Numbered from the stretch's first letter, positions 7,448-15,691 are shown. The stretch: DNA of 36,181 nucleotides from an uncultured Caulobacterales bacterium (GCA_903900155.1 CAIUMD010000026.1:1-36181), one strand, 5' to 3'. Numbers and translations: made by a program. The notes: generated by a model not told the origin, from the letters alone.

Positions 7448-7783
7448 TCAGCCTTCGTCGCTTTCCGCTTCGACTTCAGGACGGCCGCGCCGCTGGAAGC
7501 CCTTGCCGCGGCTCATGGGCTTCTTCTCGCCTTTGGCCTTGCGGGCGATCTCTTTCAGCTTGATGGCCTGGTTGCCCGACAGGGCCTGGCCCCGCGCGCC
7601 CTTTTCGGGGTCGGCGAAGGCCCGGCCGTAGGTCTCGACGCGCTGGGCGACGCTGGTCAGGAACTCGCCCTCCCATTCGGAGAGCTCGACGCCCGACTTC
7701 TCGGCCGCGCGCCTGGCCCGCTTGAGAGCGTTCAGCGCGGCCTTCTTGGCCTGTTCCTTGGGGTCGGGCGGCTTGGCGCGCAT
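7448..7783 (-). CDS. Hypothetical basic protein, 111 residues
   Basis: A soluble, highly charged protein with no domain I recognise. The N-terminal half is helical and rich in Ala/Lys/Arg (KEQAKKAALNALKRARRAAEK), the middle has ELSEWEGEFLTSVAQRVETYGRAFADPEKG, and the tail is KKPMSRGKGFQRRGRPEVEAESDEG. The composition hints at nucleic-acid or ribosome association, but that is inference. I chose ATG 7783 over an upstream TTG in the same frame. It lies 49 bp downstream of gapR on the same strand and may be cotranscribed with it. Confidence 0.8.
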   Translation of the reverse strand: MRAKPPDPKEQAKKAALNALKRARRAAEKSGVELSEWEGEFLTSVAQRVETYGRAFADPEKGARGQALSGNQAIKLKEIARKAKGEKKPMSRGKGFQRRGRPEVEAESDEG

Positions 7784-7832
7784 CGATAGGGACTTATCCC
7801 CGACCACGCGCGCCAAAGCACCTGAGAAAAAC

Positions 7833-8102
7833 TTAGATCTCGCCGATGGCCGAGAGATACAGGTCCAGGATCGCGTCTTCTTCCTGGCGCTTGGCGCGGT
7901 CCTGCTTGCGCAGGCGGACCACCTTCTTCAGCACCTTGACGTCGAAGCCGTTACCCTTGGCTTCGTTATAGACTTCCTTGATCTGCTCCATGATCTCGGC
8001 TTTTTCGACCTCGAGCCGCTCGACGCGGTCGACGATCGACTTCAGCTGGCCTTGAGCGGTGCTGTTCAGAACGTCGGCATGGGGAATGGCGTCGTCGGCC
8101 AT
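7833..8102 (-). CDS. gapR: GapR, supercoil-sensing chromatin protein (DUF2312)
   Basis: An 89-residue all-helical protein that matches Caulobacter GapR almost throughout (MADDAIPHADVLNSTAQGQL, then the heptad-rich helix VERLEVEKAEIMEQIKEVY and the C-terminal RKQDRAKRQEEDAILDLYL). GapR clamps around overtwisted, AT-rich DNA ahead of replication forks and 3' of active genes and stimulates topoisomerases. In Caulobacter it is needed for normal growth and chromosome replication. Full length, with no changed residue that I can judge. It follows the reductase gene with a 69-bp gap containing a strong GC hairpin. Confidence 0.96.
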   Translation of the reverse strand: MADDAIPHADVLNSTAQGQLKSIVDRVERLEVEKAEIMEQIKEVYNEAKGNGFDVKVLKKVVRLRKQDRAKRQEEDAILDLYLSAIGEI

Positions 8103-8126
8103 GGGGCAGTCTCGCGGGCTGGAATT

Positions 8127-8158
8127 GGGGCGCGGAACCTAGTTCGAAGCCGCGCCCC
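8127..8158. other. 9-bp GC hairpin between the reductase gene and gapR
   Basis: ggggcgcgg (8127-8135) pairs perfectly with ccgcgcccc (8150-8158) around a 14-nt loop. Read leftward it would sit in the gapR leader, about 25 nt before the ATG. No T-tract follows on the minus strand, so it is not a classical terminator; it could partly insulate gapR from upstream reading or stabilise a processed 5' end. Confidence 0.6.
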
Positions 8159-8171
8159 TGGGAAGCGGGAT

Positions 8172-9047
8172 TCAGCGACCTTCCACACGTCCTCTTGCGA
8201 CCTCGGCCAGCGCTGCCAGGTCGAGGTTCTTTTCGTCGCCGCCCAGCAGCGATTCCAGGCTGGCCTCGGCCAGGTCCGCCAGCGGCATGGACAGGCCCTT
8301 GGCCTCGGCGGCGTCCAAGACGAGGCGCACGTCCTTCAGGCCGAGCTCGGCGGCGAAACCCGGCGGGGCGTAGCGGCGCTCGGCGATCATCGCGCCGTAG
8401 ATCTTGTAGATCGGCGCCGCGAACAGGGTGGAGGACAGCATGTCCAGGAGATCGGGCGCGGCGACGCCGTAGGCTTCGCCCAGGGCGACGGCCTCGCCCA
8501 TGCTCTCGATGGCCGAGACGATCATGAAGTTGCCGGCCAGCTTCAGGGCGTTGGCGCGGACCGGATCCTCGCCCAGCGGCCAGACCCTGGCGGCCAGCAG
8601 CTCCAAGACCGGCTGAGCCTTGGCCGTGGCGTCGGCGGAACCGGCCGACAGGACGTTCAGACCCCCGGCCTGGGCCACGGGCGGGCGGCCGAACACCGGG
8701 GCGGCGACATAGCCCAGGCCCAATTCGGCGTGCAGGGCGGCAAGCTCGGCGGCGAGATCGGTCGAGATGGTGGCGTGGTTGACGTGCACCACGCCCTTCC
8801 TGGCGCGCGCCAGCACGCCGCTGTCGACCAGCACCTCGCGCATGGCCGCATCGTGGGCCAGCATGGTGAGGACGATGTCGGCGGCAAAGGCCTCGTCGGC
8901 GGTCGCGGCCGGGATCGCGCCCTCGGCGGCCAGTTCGTCGACGATGCCGCGCGAGCGGTTCCACACCGTCACCGACACGCCCTTGCCCAGCAGGTTGCGC
9001 ACCATGGCCGCGCCCATGGCGCCCAGGCCGACAAAACCGACGTTCAT
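8172..9047 (-). CDS. NAD(P)-dependent oxidoreductase, 3-hydroxyisobutyrate dehydrogenase family
   Basis: A 291-residue beta-hydroxyacid dehydrogenase. The Rossmann motif GLGAMG is at 7-12, and after strand 2 comes WNRS (29-32), whose arginine favours NADPH. The substrate motif region reads APVFGRPPVAQAGGL (116-130), as in the glyoxylate/succinic-semialdehyde reductase branch rather than the DAPVSGG of true 3-HIB dehydrogenases. The catalytic lysine is K169 with N173 (NALKLAGNFM). I therefore favour a small aldehyde-acid reductase. The start has a good ribosome site (gggaga). It lies 21 bp after the HAD gene and probably shares the rpmJ promoter. Confidence 0.92.
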   Translation of the reverse strand: MNVGFVGLGAMGAAMVRNLLGKGVSVTVWNRSRGIVDELAAEGAIPAATADEAFAADIVLTMLAHDAAMREVLVDSGVLARARKGVVHVNHATISTDLAAELAALHAELGLGYVAAPVFGRPPVAQAGGLNVLSAGSADATAKAQPVLELLAARVWPLGEDPVRANALKLAGNFMIVSAIESMGEAVALGEAYGVAAPDLLDMLSSTLFAAPIYKIYGAMIAERRYAPPGFAAELGLKDVRLVLDAAEAKGLSMPLADLAEASLESLLGGDEKNLDLAALAEVARGRVEGR

Positions 9048-9068
9048 GCGAGATCTCCCTGGAGGGAA

Positions 9069-9686
9069 CTAGAGCAGGCCGTGCCGCTCGAACGCGGCGC
9101 GCAACTGCGCCGGATCCGTGAAGTGGTGGGTATGGAAGCCCATGTCCATGGCCGCCTGGATATTGGCGGCGGTGTCGTCGATGAACAGCAGGTCAGGGGC
9201 CTGCAGCCCCGTCCGCTCCAGCACGATCTCGTAGATCCGCCGGCCCGGCTTGATGACCTTCTCGTCACCCGAGACGATGGCGTCGCGGAAATAGCCGAAG
9301 TGGCGGGGCGAGATCGCCTGCACCGCCGACCACTTGCTCTGGGGCATGTTGGTCAGCGCGTACTGCGGCACGTCGCGCTCGGCCAGGGCGTCGATCACCG
9401 CGGCGGTCTCGGGGATCGGTCCCGACAGCATCTCGTGGAAGCGCTCATCCCAGGCGCGGATCGCGTCGGCGTGCTCGGGGAAGCGCGCGATCAGCGGCGC
9501 GGCGTTCTCGGGAAAGCCGACGCCCTTGTCGTGCTCGACGTGCCAGGGGATGGTGCACACATGCGAAAGGAACCGGTCGAGATCGGCCGGTTCCTTGAAC
9601 ATCTTCGCGTACGGTGCGCGGGGATCCCAGCGCACGATGACGTTGCCGACGTCCCAGAGAACGGCTCTGGGACCAGCAGCGGTCAT
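9069..9686 (-). CDS. HAD-family hydrolase (YihX-like)
   Basis: A 205-residue haloacid dehalogenase-superfamily phosphatase. Motif I is WDVGNV with nucleophile D12; the usual second Asp is Gly (DxGN), as in the sugar phosphatase YihX. Motif II is T112 in ALTN, motif III K146 in VIKPGRRIY and motif IV DD at 170-171. The cap lies between motifs I and II. A sugar-phosphate substrate is plausible from the YihX resemblance but not shown. Its ATG overlaps the rpmJ stop as TGATG, so the enzyme is translationally coupled to a ribosomal protein gene. Confidence 0.9.
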   Translation of the reverse strand: MTAAGPRAVLWDVGNVIVRWDPRAPYAKMFKEPADLDRFLSHVCTIPWHVEHDKGVGFPENAAPLIARFPEHADAIRAWDERFHEMLSGPIPETAAVIDALAERDVPQYALTNMPQSKWSAVQAISPRHFGYFRDAIVSGDEKVIKPGRRIYEIVLERTGLQAPDLLFIDDTAANIQAAMDMGFHTHHFTDPAQLRAAFERHGLL

Positions 9687-9811
9687 CAGCCTTGCTTGGC
9701 CTTGAAGCGCGGGTCGGTCTTGTTGATGATGTAGATGACGCCCTTACGACGAACCATCTTGCAGTCGCGGTGGCGACCCTTCAGCGACTTCAGCGAGCTG
9801 CGAACCTTCAT
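9686..9811 (-). CDS. rpmJ: Ribosomal protein bL36
   Basis: A 41-residue protein of the large ribosomal subunit, clearly recognisable from [18 protein letters not shown], the core MVRRKG and the C-terminal [13 protein letters not shown]. It has a single cysteine, so it is the zinc-free type usual in alphaproteobacteria. It is encoded alone, away from the spc operon, and heads a transcript with the HAD hydrolase (1-nt overlap TGATG) and probably the reductase. A good promoter lies 83 bp upstream. Confidence 0.97.
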
Positions 9812-9893
9812 GACCGTCTCTGTACTTCGGCGGAGAGGTTCGGGCGCGTACAGGATGACGGCCGGAACATCCGGGGTGTTTCGGAGGCGGTGC

Positions 9894-9921
9894 GTATAAG
9901 TGCGACGCGGCCCGGAGTCAA
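9894..9921 (-). promoter_or_regulatory. Predicted housekeeping promoter of rpmJ
   Basis: On the minus strand TTGACT (9921-9916) and TTATAC (9899-9894) are separated by 16 bp, close to the sigma-70-type consensus. The -10 element lies 82 bp upstream of the rpmJ ATG, leaving a leader of about 75 nt. It is the best promoter match I found in the window and fits a constitutive ribosomal gene. Confidence 0.6.
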
Positions 9922-10030
9922 TGCGCTCCAGGGCCTTTCACAATAGAGTCTTCGGGCATTCGACGGAACTTCACCGGTCTGGCGCGCTTGTGATTGAAGC
10001 TTTTACTCGAACCCCGGTAGCTTCCGCCCC

Positions 10031-11329
10031 ATGGCCATGGATCGTCGCGTCTTTCTCGTTCTTCTGCTCGCCGGCTGCGCGGACACCTCGCCGCAAGGGC
10101 CTCTGACCGCCGTCAGCCCGCCCCAGCCGTCCGCGCCCAAGCCGCAGCCCAGCGCGCCGGCCCAGGGTCCGGCCACGCCCGTGCCGGCCGGAGAGCTGGC
10201 TTTCGACACCTGGCTGCTGGACTTCCGCCGCCGCGCCCTGGCCGCCGGCCTGTCGCCGCAGCTGCTGGATCGCGAGCTGTCGGGCGTCACGCCCGATCCC
10301 AAGGTCATCAGCCTGGACAGCCGCCAGCCGGAGTTCTCCAAGCCGGTCGGCGCCTATATCGCCGGGGTGATCAGCGACGACCGCGTCGCCGTGGGCCGCC
10401 GCAAGCGCGATGAGCTGGCCTTCCTGCCGACCATCGAGGCCCGCTACGGCGTGCCGCGCGATATCCTGCTGGCCGTCTGGGCCATGGAATCGGCGTTCGG
10501 CCAGCTGCAGGGCAATTTCGACGTCGTCCGCTCGATGGTCAGCCTGGCCGCCGACGGCCGCCGCCGCGCCTGGGCCGAGGGCGAGCTGATCGCGGCTCTG
10601 AAGATCATCGATTCGGGCGAGGTCACTCGCGCCCAGTTGAAGGGCTCGTGGGCCGGGGCCATGGGCCAGACCCAGTTCATCCCCTCCAGCTATCGCGCCA
10701 CGGCCGTCGACTTCGACGGCGACGGCAAGCGCGACATCTGGGGCTCGGACGCCGACAGCCTGGCCTCGGCCGCCAACCTCTTGGCCAGGGGCGGCTGGAA
10801 GCCCGGCGCGGGCTGGGCCAAGGAAGTGATCCTGCCGGCCGGCTTCGACTATTCGGTCACCGAGGTCGAAAAGCAGATCCCCGCCTGGTGGGAAGCCCGG
10901 GGCGTGCGCCGCGCCGACGGCCTGCCCTGGACGGCGGCCGACGCGGCCTCGCCGGCCGTGCTGATCCTGCCCTCGGGCGCGGCCGGCCCGGCCTTCCTGG
11001 CCCTGCCGAACCACTTCGCGATCCGCACCTATAACAATTCGACGTCCTACGCCCTGGGCATCGGCCTCTTGGCCGACCGCTTCGGCGGCGGCGGGCCGCT
11101 GGTCACGGCCTGGCCGGTCGAGACGCCCCTGGCCCTGGCCGACCGCATGGCCGCCCAGATCGCCCTGGCCCGCGTCGGCTTCAATCCGGGCCCGGCCGAC
11201 GGCGTCATCGGCGCCGGCACCCGCAAGGCCCTGCGCGCCTGGCAACAGAGCCAGCAACTGCCGGCCGACGGCTACCTGTCCAATGACATGGTGGCGAGGC
11301 TGAAGGCGCAGGCGGGGATTACCCCGTAA
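10031..11329 (+). CDS. Lytic murein transglycosylase, MltB/SltB type, lipoprotein
   Basis: A 432-residue envelope enzyme that cleaves peptidoglycan between MurNAc and GlcNAc to give anhydro ends. A lipoprotein signal ends in LLLAGC with the lipidated Cys at 16, followed by a proline-rich linker to about residue 55. The GH103 catalytic domain follows (about 57-345), with catalytic E153 in WAMESAFG and the downstream landmarks GSWAGAMGQTQFIPSSY and DFDGDGKRDIW. The C-terminal 65 residues form a peptidoglycan-binding domain (VGFNPGPADGVIGAGTRKALRAWQ). Two ATGs two codons apart could start it. Its stop overlaps the epimerase gene by 11 bp, tail to tail. Confidence 0.94.
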   Translation: MAMDRRVFLVLLLAGCADTSPQGPLTAVSPPQPSAPKPQPSAPAQGPATPVPAGELAFDTWLLDFRRRALAAGLSPQLLDRELSGVTPDPKVISLDSRQPEFSKPVGAYIAGVISDDRVAVGRRKRDELAFLPTIEARYGVPRDILLAVWAMESAFGQLQGNFDVVRSMVSLAADGRRRAWAEGELIAALKIIDSGEVTRAQLKGSWAGAMGQTQFIPSSYRATAVDFDGDGKRDIWGSDADSLASAANLLARGGWKPGAGWAKEVILPAGFDYSVTEVEKQIPAWWEARGVRRADGLPWTAADAASPAVLILPSGAAGPAFLALPNHFAIRTYNNSTSYALGIGLLADRFGGGGPLVTAWPVETPLALADRMAAQIALARVGFNPGPADGVIGAGTRKALRAWQQSQQLPADGYLSNDMVARLKAQAGITP

Positions 11330-12164
11330 CCACGTCCATCCAGATCGAGCCGCTTTCGCCCGGTCGAATCGTCACCATGCCGGTCTCCCCTTCCCCGAAC
11401 GGGTTGGGGCGGCTGGCGCAGGGCTCGACGCAGTAGTGGTCCTCGCCCGGCGGGACGTAGACGTGCAGCCAGCGGCACTCCGGCGACGCGGTGACGACCG
11501 TGTCGGGCTGGCCGGGCGCGCTCAGCACCGCCCGCTGATTCCAGCCGGTGTAGCAATGGTCGATCAGGCCATGGCCCTCGACCGCCGCACCGGCGGCCCA
11601 GTCGGCTTCCCACGGCCCGGCATGGTGGACGGTCGGCAGCACGTCGGCGTCGATCATCCACACCCCGTCATTGGCGGCCGTCAGCACTTCACCGTCGCGA
11701 CGCGGGAAATAGGGGTGGAAGCCTAGGCCGGCCGGCATGGCCGCCTCGCCGGTGTTGGTCACGGTCAGCTCGGCGCGGAAACCGGTCTCGGACAGGACGA
11801 TCCGCTGCTCGGCGCGATAGGCCCACGGCCAATCGCCGGGCGCGTGGTCATAGGACAGAACCGCCTCGCCGCCCTCTGCCTTCTCGACCGTCCAGGCCGC
11901 GCGCCAGCCCTGGCCGTGCAGGGTGTGCGAATGTCCCGCCAGGTTCGGTGGCAGCACGACCTCGCGGCCTTCGAAGGTGAAGCGACCGTTCGGGATGCGG
12001 TTGCAGAACGGGACCAGCGGGAAGCTCGACGCCAACAGGGCGTCGGTCGCGCCGGCCGCCATCGGCCGCAGCACGTCGCGGCCGCCGATCGTGAAGGCGG
12101 CGATGGCGCCGCCGACCTCGGGCGCGAGCACGAGACGGGCCTGGCCCTTTTCGATGGCGGTCAT
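11319..12164 (-). CDS. Aldose 1-epimerase (galactose mutarotase) family
   Basis: A 281-residue beta-sandwich enzyme that interconverts the anomers of aldoses or modifies a related sugar. Landmarks are the CNRIPNGRFTFEG segment, the histidines in HTLHGQGWRAAW and GLGFHPYFPR (substrate and acid), and the glutamate in CVEPCASRPNPF (general base). Start at ATG 12164 with gggag 9 nt upstream; a longer reading has no comparable site. It is divergent from the YcaQ-type gene (70-bp gap). Confidence 0.92.
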   Translation of the reverse strand: MTAIEKGQARLVLAPEVGGAIAAFTIGGRDVLRPMAAGATDALLASSFPLVPFCNRIPNGRFTFEGREVVLPPNLAGHSHTLHGQGWRAAWTVEKAEGGEAVLSYDHAPGDWPWAYRAEQRIVLSETGFRAELTVTNTGEAAMPAGLGFHPYFPRRDGEVLTAANDGVWMIDADVLPTVHHAGPWEADWAAGAAVEGHGLIDHCYTGWNQRAVLSAPGQPDTVVTASPECRWLHVYVPPGEDHYCVEPCASRPNPFGEGETGMVTIRPGESGSIWMDVVTG

Positions 12165-12234
12165 GATCTGGCTCCCGATTGTTAGCGGTCTCACTGCCTT
12201 GCACGACCCCGCGACGCAAGCTCAACTCACAACC

Positions 12235-13443
12235 ATGGTCGAGACCCTTTCCGCCGAGGACGCGCGGCGCATCGCCCTGGCGGCCCAGGGCTTCGGACGC
12301 CCCCGCCCGACCGCGCCCGGCAAGCGTCACCTGCTGTCCACGATCGAGGCCCTGGGGGTCGTGCAGATCGACTCGGTCAACGTCGTGTCGCGCTCGCACT
12401 ACCTGCCGCTGTTCTCGCGTCTGGGATCCTATGACCGCACGCTCCTGGAGGACCTGGCCTGGGGCCGGAAGCCGGCCCTGGCCGAATATTGGGCGCACGA
12501 GGCCTCGCTGACGCCGCTGTCGACTTACCCGCTGCTGCGCTGGCGCATGCAGGACGCGCTGGACGGCGTCGGGGTCTGGAAGAACGTCTCGGCCTTCCTG
12601 AAGAGCCATGCCGACTTCATCGACCAGGCCCTGGCCGCCGTGGCCGAGCGCGGCCCGCTGGCGGCGTCCGAGCTGGAGCTGGGCGCCAAGGGCGAAGGCG
12701 GCTGGTGGGGCTGGAGCGAGGGCAAGCGGGCCATGGAGTGCCTGTTCTGGACCGGCCGTCTGACCATCGCCACGCGCAGGAACAGCTTCGAGCGGGTCTA
12801 CGGCCTGCCGGAACGCGTGCTACCCAGGTCCGTGCTCGACACCCCGACGCCCGATCGCGCCGAGGCCTGCCGCGAGCTCTTGAAAATCTCGGCCCGCGCC
12901 ATGGGCGTGGCCACCGAGCGCGACCTGCGGGACTATTTCCGCTTAGGCGTGACCGATGCGAGCGATGGCATCGCGTCGCTGGTCGCTGACGGAGCTCTAC
13001 AAAAAGTTGCAGTAAAGGGCTGGCATGCTTCAGCTTACCTCTGGCCCGAGGCGCGCCGTCCGCGCTCGGTGAAGGCCAGCGCCCTGCTCTCGCCGTTCGA
13101 CAACTTGATCTGGTTTCGCGACCGGACCGAGCGAATGTTTGGCGTCCGCGTACGACTGGAGATCTATACCCCGGCCCACAAGCGCACTCACGGCTACTAT
13201 GTTCTGCCTTTTCTTCAGGACGAGACGATCACAGCCCGCGTGGACCTGAAAGCCGACCGCAAGGCCGGCAAGCTCTTGGTGCTGGCCGCCCATGCCGAAC
13301 CGGACGCCAACAGTGAGACCGCTAACAGGCTGGCGGGCGAGCTAGCCCTTATGGCGTCCTGGTTGGGGCTTTCCGGCGTGGAAGTTCGCCCCACGGGCGA
13401 TCTCGCGCTCGATCTGGGTTCAATCGTCCGCTCCGGGACGTGA
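12235..13443 (+). CDS. ycaQ: Winged-helix DNA glycosylase, YcaQ/AlkX type
   Basis: A 402-residue member of the HTH_42 family (AlkZ/YcaQ), which unhooks alkylated bases or interstrand crosslinks. It carries the catalytic Q-x-D motif QID (44-46), the form I recall for the YcaQ/AlkX branch rather than the QxQ of AlkZ. Other family marks are SRSHYLPLFSRLG, YWAHEAS, and the C-terminal SPFDNLIWFRDRTERMF and HKRTHGYYVLPFL. The frame is open upstream, overlapping the divergent epimerase gene, so I use ATG 12235, right before the conserved region. The activity on crosslinks is inferred from the family. Confidence 0.9.
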   Translation: MVETLSAEDARRIALAAQGFGRPRPTAPGKRHLLSTIEALGVVQIDSVNVVSRSHYLPLFSRLGSYDRTLLEDLAWGRKPALAEYWAHEASLTPLSTYPLLRWRMQDALDGVGVWKNVSAFLKSHADFIDQALAAVAERGPLAASELELGAKGEGGWWGWSEGKRAMECLFWTGRLTIATRRNSFERVYGLPERVLPRSVLDTPTPDRAEACRELLKISARAMGVATERDLRDYFRLGVTDASDGIASLVADGALQKVAVKGWHASAYLWPEARRPRSVKASALLSPFDNLIWFRDRTERMFGVRVRLEIYTPAHKRTHGYYVLPFLQDETITARVDLKADRKAGKLLVLAAHAEPDANSETANRLAGELALMASWLGLSGVEVRPTGDLALDLGSIVRSGT

Positions 13444-13461
13444 AAGACCCATCGACGTGAC

Positions 13462-13483
13462 TGTAAAGCATTGTAAAAATGCT
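13462..13483 (+). promoter_or_regulatory. Tandem TGTAAA repeat, likely OmpR-type operator
   Basis: TGTAAAGCAT (13462-13471) is followed directly by TGTAAAAATG (13472-13481): two head-to-tail 10-bp copies, one helical turn apart, as bound by OmpR/PhoB-family dimers. The same bases also form agcatt-N5-aatgct (13467-13483). The site is about 135 bp upstream of the OmpR-type regulator gene, so autoregulation is the simple reading; another regulator such as CenR could be the binder. Confidence 0.6.
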
Positions 13484-13507
13484 GCTCAAAGTCGAGCAAC
13501 GAGCAGC
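13481..13507. repeat. gctgctc/gagcagc inverted repeat upstream of the regulator gene
   Basis: A perfect 7-bp inverted repeat (13481-13487 and 13501-13507) with gagcaac directly before the right arm (13494-13500). It touches the tandem TGTAAA site, so it may be a second operator or a hairpin in the leader. No more can be said from sequence. Confidence 0.4.
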
Positions 13508-13614
13508 GGGGCAAGGTACAGATGGATGGCTGGTCGCCTTCTCGTCGCCCCACCGACAGTGAGCTGACCGCGGCGCGTCCCGCTCCCCCGCGGGGCGCGC
13601 CACTTCCCAGCTTA

Positions 13615-14346
13615 ATGGACCAGATGAAAGTCGCCCTGCTCGACGACGATCAAAGCCACAATGCGCTTGTCGCCTCTGTGCTCGATCCCGCAGGTTTTAC
13701 CTGCACCAGCTTCACCCAACCGTCGCGTTTCCTGGCCGAACTGCGCAAGCAGACGTTCGACCTGGTGATCCTGGACTGGAACATGCCCGAGCTGTCGGGC
13801 GTCGAGACGCTGAAGCTGCTGCGCGAGGATCCGGCGACGGCGCCGCCCGTGTTGCTGTTGACCAGCCGCTCGATCGAGGCCGACCTCGTCGCGGGCCTGA
13901 ACGCCGGCGCCGACGACTATATCGTCAAGCCGCTGCAACCTCAGGTGCTGCTGGCGCGGGTCAACGCCGTGGTCCGCCGCATCCATCGCCCGCCGGTCCA
14001 GCCACAGACCGAGCAGCACGGCCAGTACCGCCTGGACCCCGGCGCCCAGACCGCCAGCTGGAACGGCCACGTCGAGGCCCTGACGCCCAAGGAATTCCAG
14101 CTGGCGTCCCTGCTATTCAACAACCTGTCCCGCCCGCTGTCGCGCGAATATCTGCTGCGCCGGATCTGGGGACAGCGACCCGATCTCGAGACCCGGACCC
14201 TGGACGCGCACGTCTCGCGCCTGCGCGCCAAACTGCATCTGAGACCCAGCAACGGTTTCAGACTGAGCACGGTCTACGGTTTCGGCTATCGTCTGGAAGC
14301 CTGCGATCCCGAAACGGCGGAAGCAGGCGCCGGCGGAGGGGACTAG
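13615..14346 (+). CDS. OmpR-family response regulator
   Basis: A 243-residue two-component regulator. The receiver domain has the acidic cluster LLDDDQ (8-13), phospho-acceptor D54 in ILDWNMPELSG, the switch Thr in LLLTSRS and the conserved Lys in DDYIVKPL. The winged-helix DNA-binding domain (about 145-230) shows ALTPKEFQLASLLF, the recognition helix TRTLDAHVSRLRAKL and the wing FRLSTVYGFGYRL. The upstream frame is open, but the coding match begins at ATG 13615. It is first of three genes, 4 bp before the LysM/FecR gene, with the sensor kinase third. Confidence 0.95.
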   Translation: MDQMKVALLDDDQSHNALVASVLDPAGFTCTSFTQPSRFLAELRKQTFDLVILDWNMPELSGVETLKLLREDPATAPPVLLLTSRSIEADLVAGLNAGADDYIVKPLQPQVLLARVNAVVRRIHRPPVQPQTEQHGQYRLDPGAQTASWNGHVEALTPKEFQLASLLFNNLSRPLSREYLLRRIWGQRPDLETRTLDAHVSRLRAKLHLRPSNGFRLSTVYGFGYRLEACDPETAEAGAGGGD

Positions 14347-14350
14347 GACC

Positions 14351-15691
14351 ATGACCAAGGCTGCGGGGGCGAGCCTCATCCTTCTGGCGTCGCTGCTGGG
14401 GGCGTCGAGCGCGTATGCGCAGGCGCGGCCTAATCAGGTGGGGACGGCCGGCGAGGCGCCGGTTTCCTATGTGGTCAAGCCGGGCGACACGCTGATCGGC
14501 CTGGGCCGCGCCTATCTGAACAAGCCGGGCGACTATCGCGTGGTGCAGAAGACCAACCGCGTGCAGCAGCCGACTCGTTTGCGTCCTGGCTCGCAGCTGA
14601 ACATCGATCCGAACCTGCTGAAATCGACCCCGATCGCCGCCAGCCTGTCGGCCTTCACCGGTCCGGTGTTCATCGAGACCAACGGCCAGCGCGCCCCGGC
14701 CCGCGTCGGCATGGCCCTGACTGAAGGCCAGGTCTTGATTACCGGCGCCAACGCCTTCGCCACCTTCGAGCTGGAGGACGCCTCGCGCGTCACCCTGCCG
14801 TCCAACACCCGCGTGCGCATCGCCAAGCTGCGCCAGGTGCTGATCAACAACGCCCCGCAGCGCGTGTTCCAGCTGGACCAGGGCCGCGGCACGATCTCGG
14901 CCACCCCGACCACCAATCCGGCCGGCCGGTTCGAGGTCCGCACCCCGGTGTCGGTCTCGGCCGTGCGCGGCACCGAGTTCCGGGTCGGCGCCGATGGCGA
15001 CAAGGCCCAGACCGAAGTGCTGAAGGGCGCCGTGGGCGTTGATCCCGGCGCGGTGGCCTCGGCCAACCCGCCCGTGCCGGCGGGCTTCGGCGTCGCCGCC
15101 ACGGCCAGCGGCGTCAGCGCGCCGATCAAGCTGCTGCCCGCGCCCAAGCTGGGCGCCGGCGGCCAGAACCAGGGCGACAAGACCGTCCATTTCGCCATCG
15201 AGCCCCTGACGGGCGCCGCCAAATATCGCCTGCAGTTGTCGCGGGACGCCGGCTTCGTCGACATCTTCGCCGAGGCCACTACGAAAGAGCCGGCCGCCGA
15301 CTTCGGCGAAGTCGCCAACGGCACCTATTTCGTCCGCCTGACCGCCCTGGACGGCGGCGGGCTGGAAGGCTTCCCGGCCGATTACAGCTTCGACCGCGAC
15401 CTCGACACCCTGGACGCCGGCGCGCCGGCCTCCACCAGCGAGGGAGGGCGCCGCAAGTTCCTGTTCCGCTGGAGCTCGGCCGGCGACGGCGTGCGGGTCT
15501 ATCGCTTCCAGCTGTTTAATGAGGGCGGCAAGGTCGCCCTGGTCGACCAACCGGGCCTGTCCGAACCGCAAGTGACCCTGACCGACCTGCCGCCCGGCGC
15601 CTATGCCTGGCGCGTCGTCGCCGTCCGCTTCAAGAACGGCGTGGCCACCGAGAAGGTCGGGGCGCTGCAAACCCTGCAGATCGGCAAGTGA
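14351..15691 (+). CDS. Exported LysM + FecR-domain protein
   Basis: A 446-residue periplasmic protein. The signal peptide ends at about AYA-QA (23). A LysM domain follows (about 40-86: YVVKPGDTLIGLGRAYLNKPG), expected to bind peptidoglycan. A FecR-type domain spans about 100-215, closing with FEVRTPVSVSAVRGTEFRVG. The last 200 residues contain two similar beta-repeats of fibronectin/Ig type (AKYRLQLSRD...GTYFVRL and VRVYRFQLFN...GAYAWRV). It has no transmembrane or anti-sigma segment, so the FecR fold is used here without a sigma factor. It lies between the regulator and the CHASE2 kinase and overlaps the latter (GTGA), so it is probably a periplasmic partner that feeds cell-wall status to the kinase. 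The partner role is inference. Confidence 0.92.
   Translation: MTKAAGASLILLASLLGASSAYAQARPNQVGTAGEAPVSYVVKPGDTLIGLGRAYLNKPGDYRVVQKTNRVQQPTRLRPGSQLNIDPNLLKSTPIAASLSAFTGPVFIETNGQRAPARVGMALTEGQVLITGANAFATFELEDASRVTLPSNTRVRIAKLRQVLINNAPQRVFQLDQGRGTISATPTTNPAGRFEVRTPVSVSAVRGTEFRVGADGDKAQTEVLKGAVGVDPGAVASANPPVPAGFGVAATASGVSAPIKLLPAPKLGAGGQNQGDKTVHFAIEPLTGAAKYRLQLSRDAGFVDIFAEATTKEPAADFGEVANGTYFVRLTALDGGGLEGFPADYSFDRDLDTLDAGAPASTSEGGRRKFLFRWSSAGDGVRVYRFQLFNEGGKVALVDQPGLSEPQVTLTDLPPGAYAWRVVAVRFKNGVATEKVGALQTLQIGK

Noticed and set aside
7722..9734. 670-codon frame opposite gapR, the reductase and the HAD gene
   Set aside because: It crosses several real genes and intergenic gaps and has a Gly/Gln/Arg/His-rich composition without a domain.
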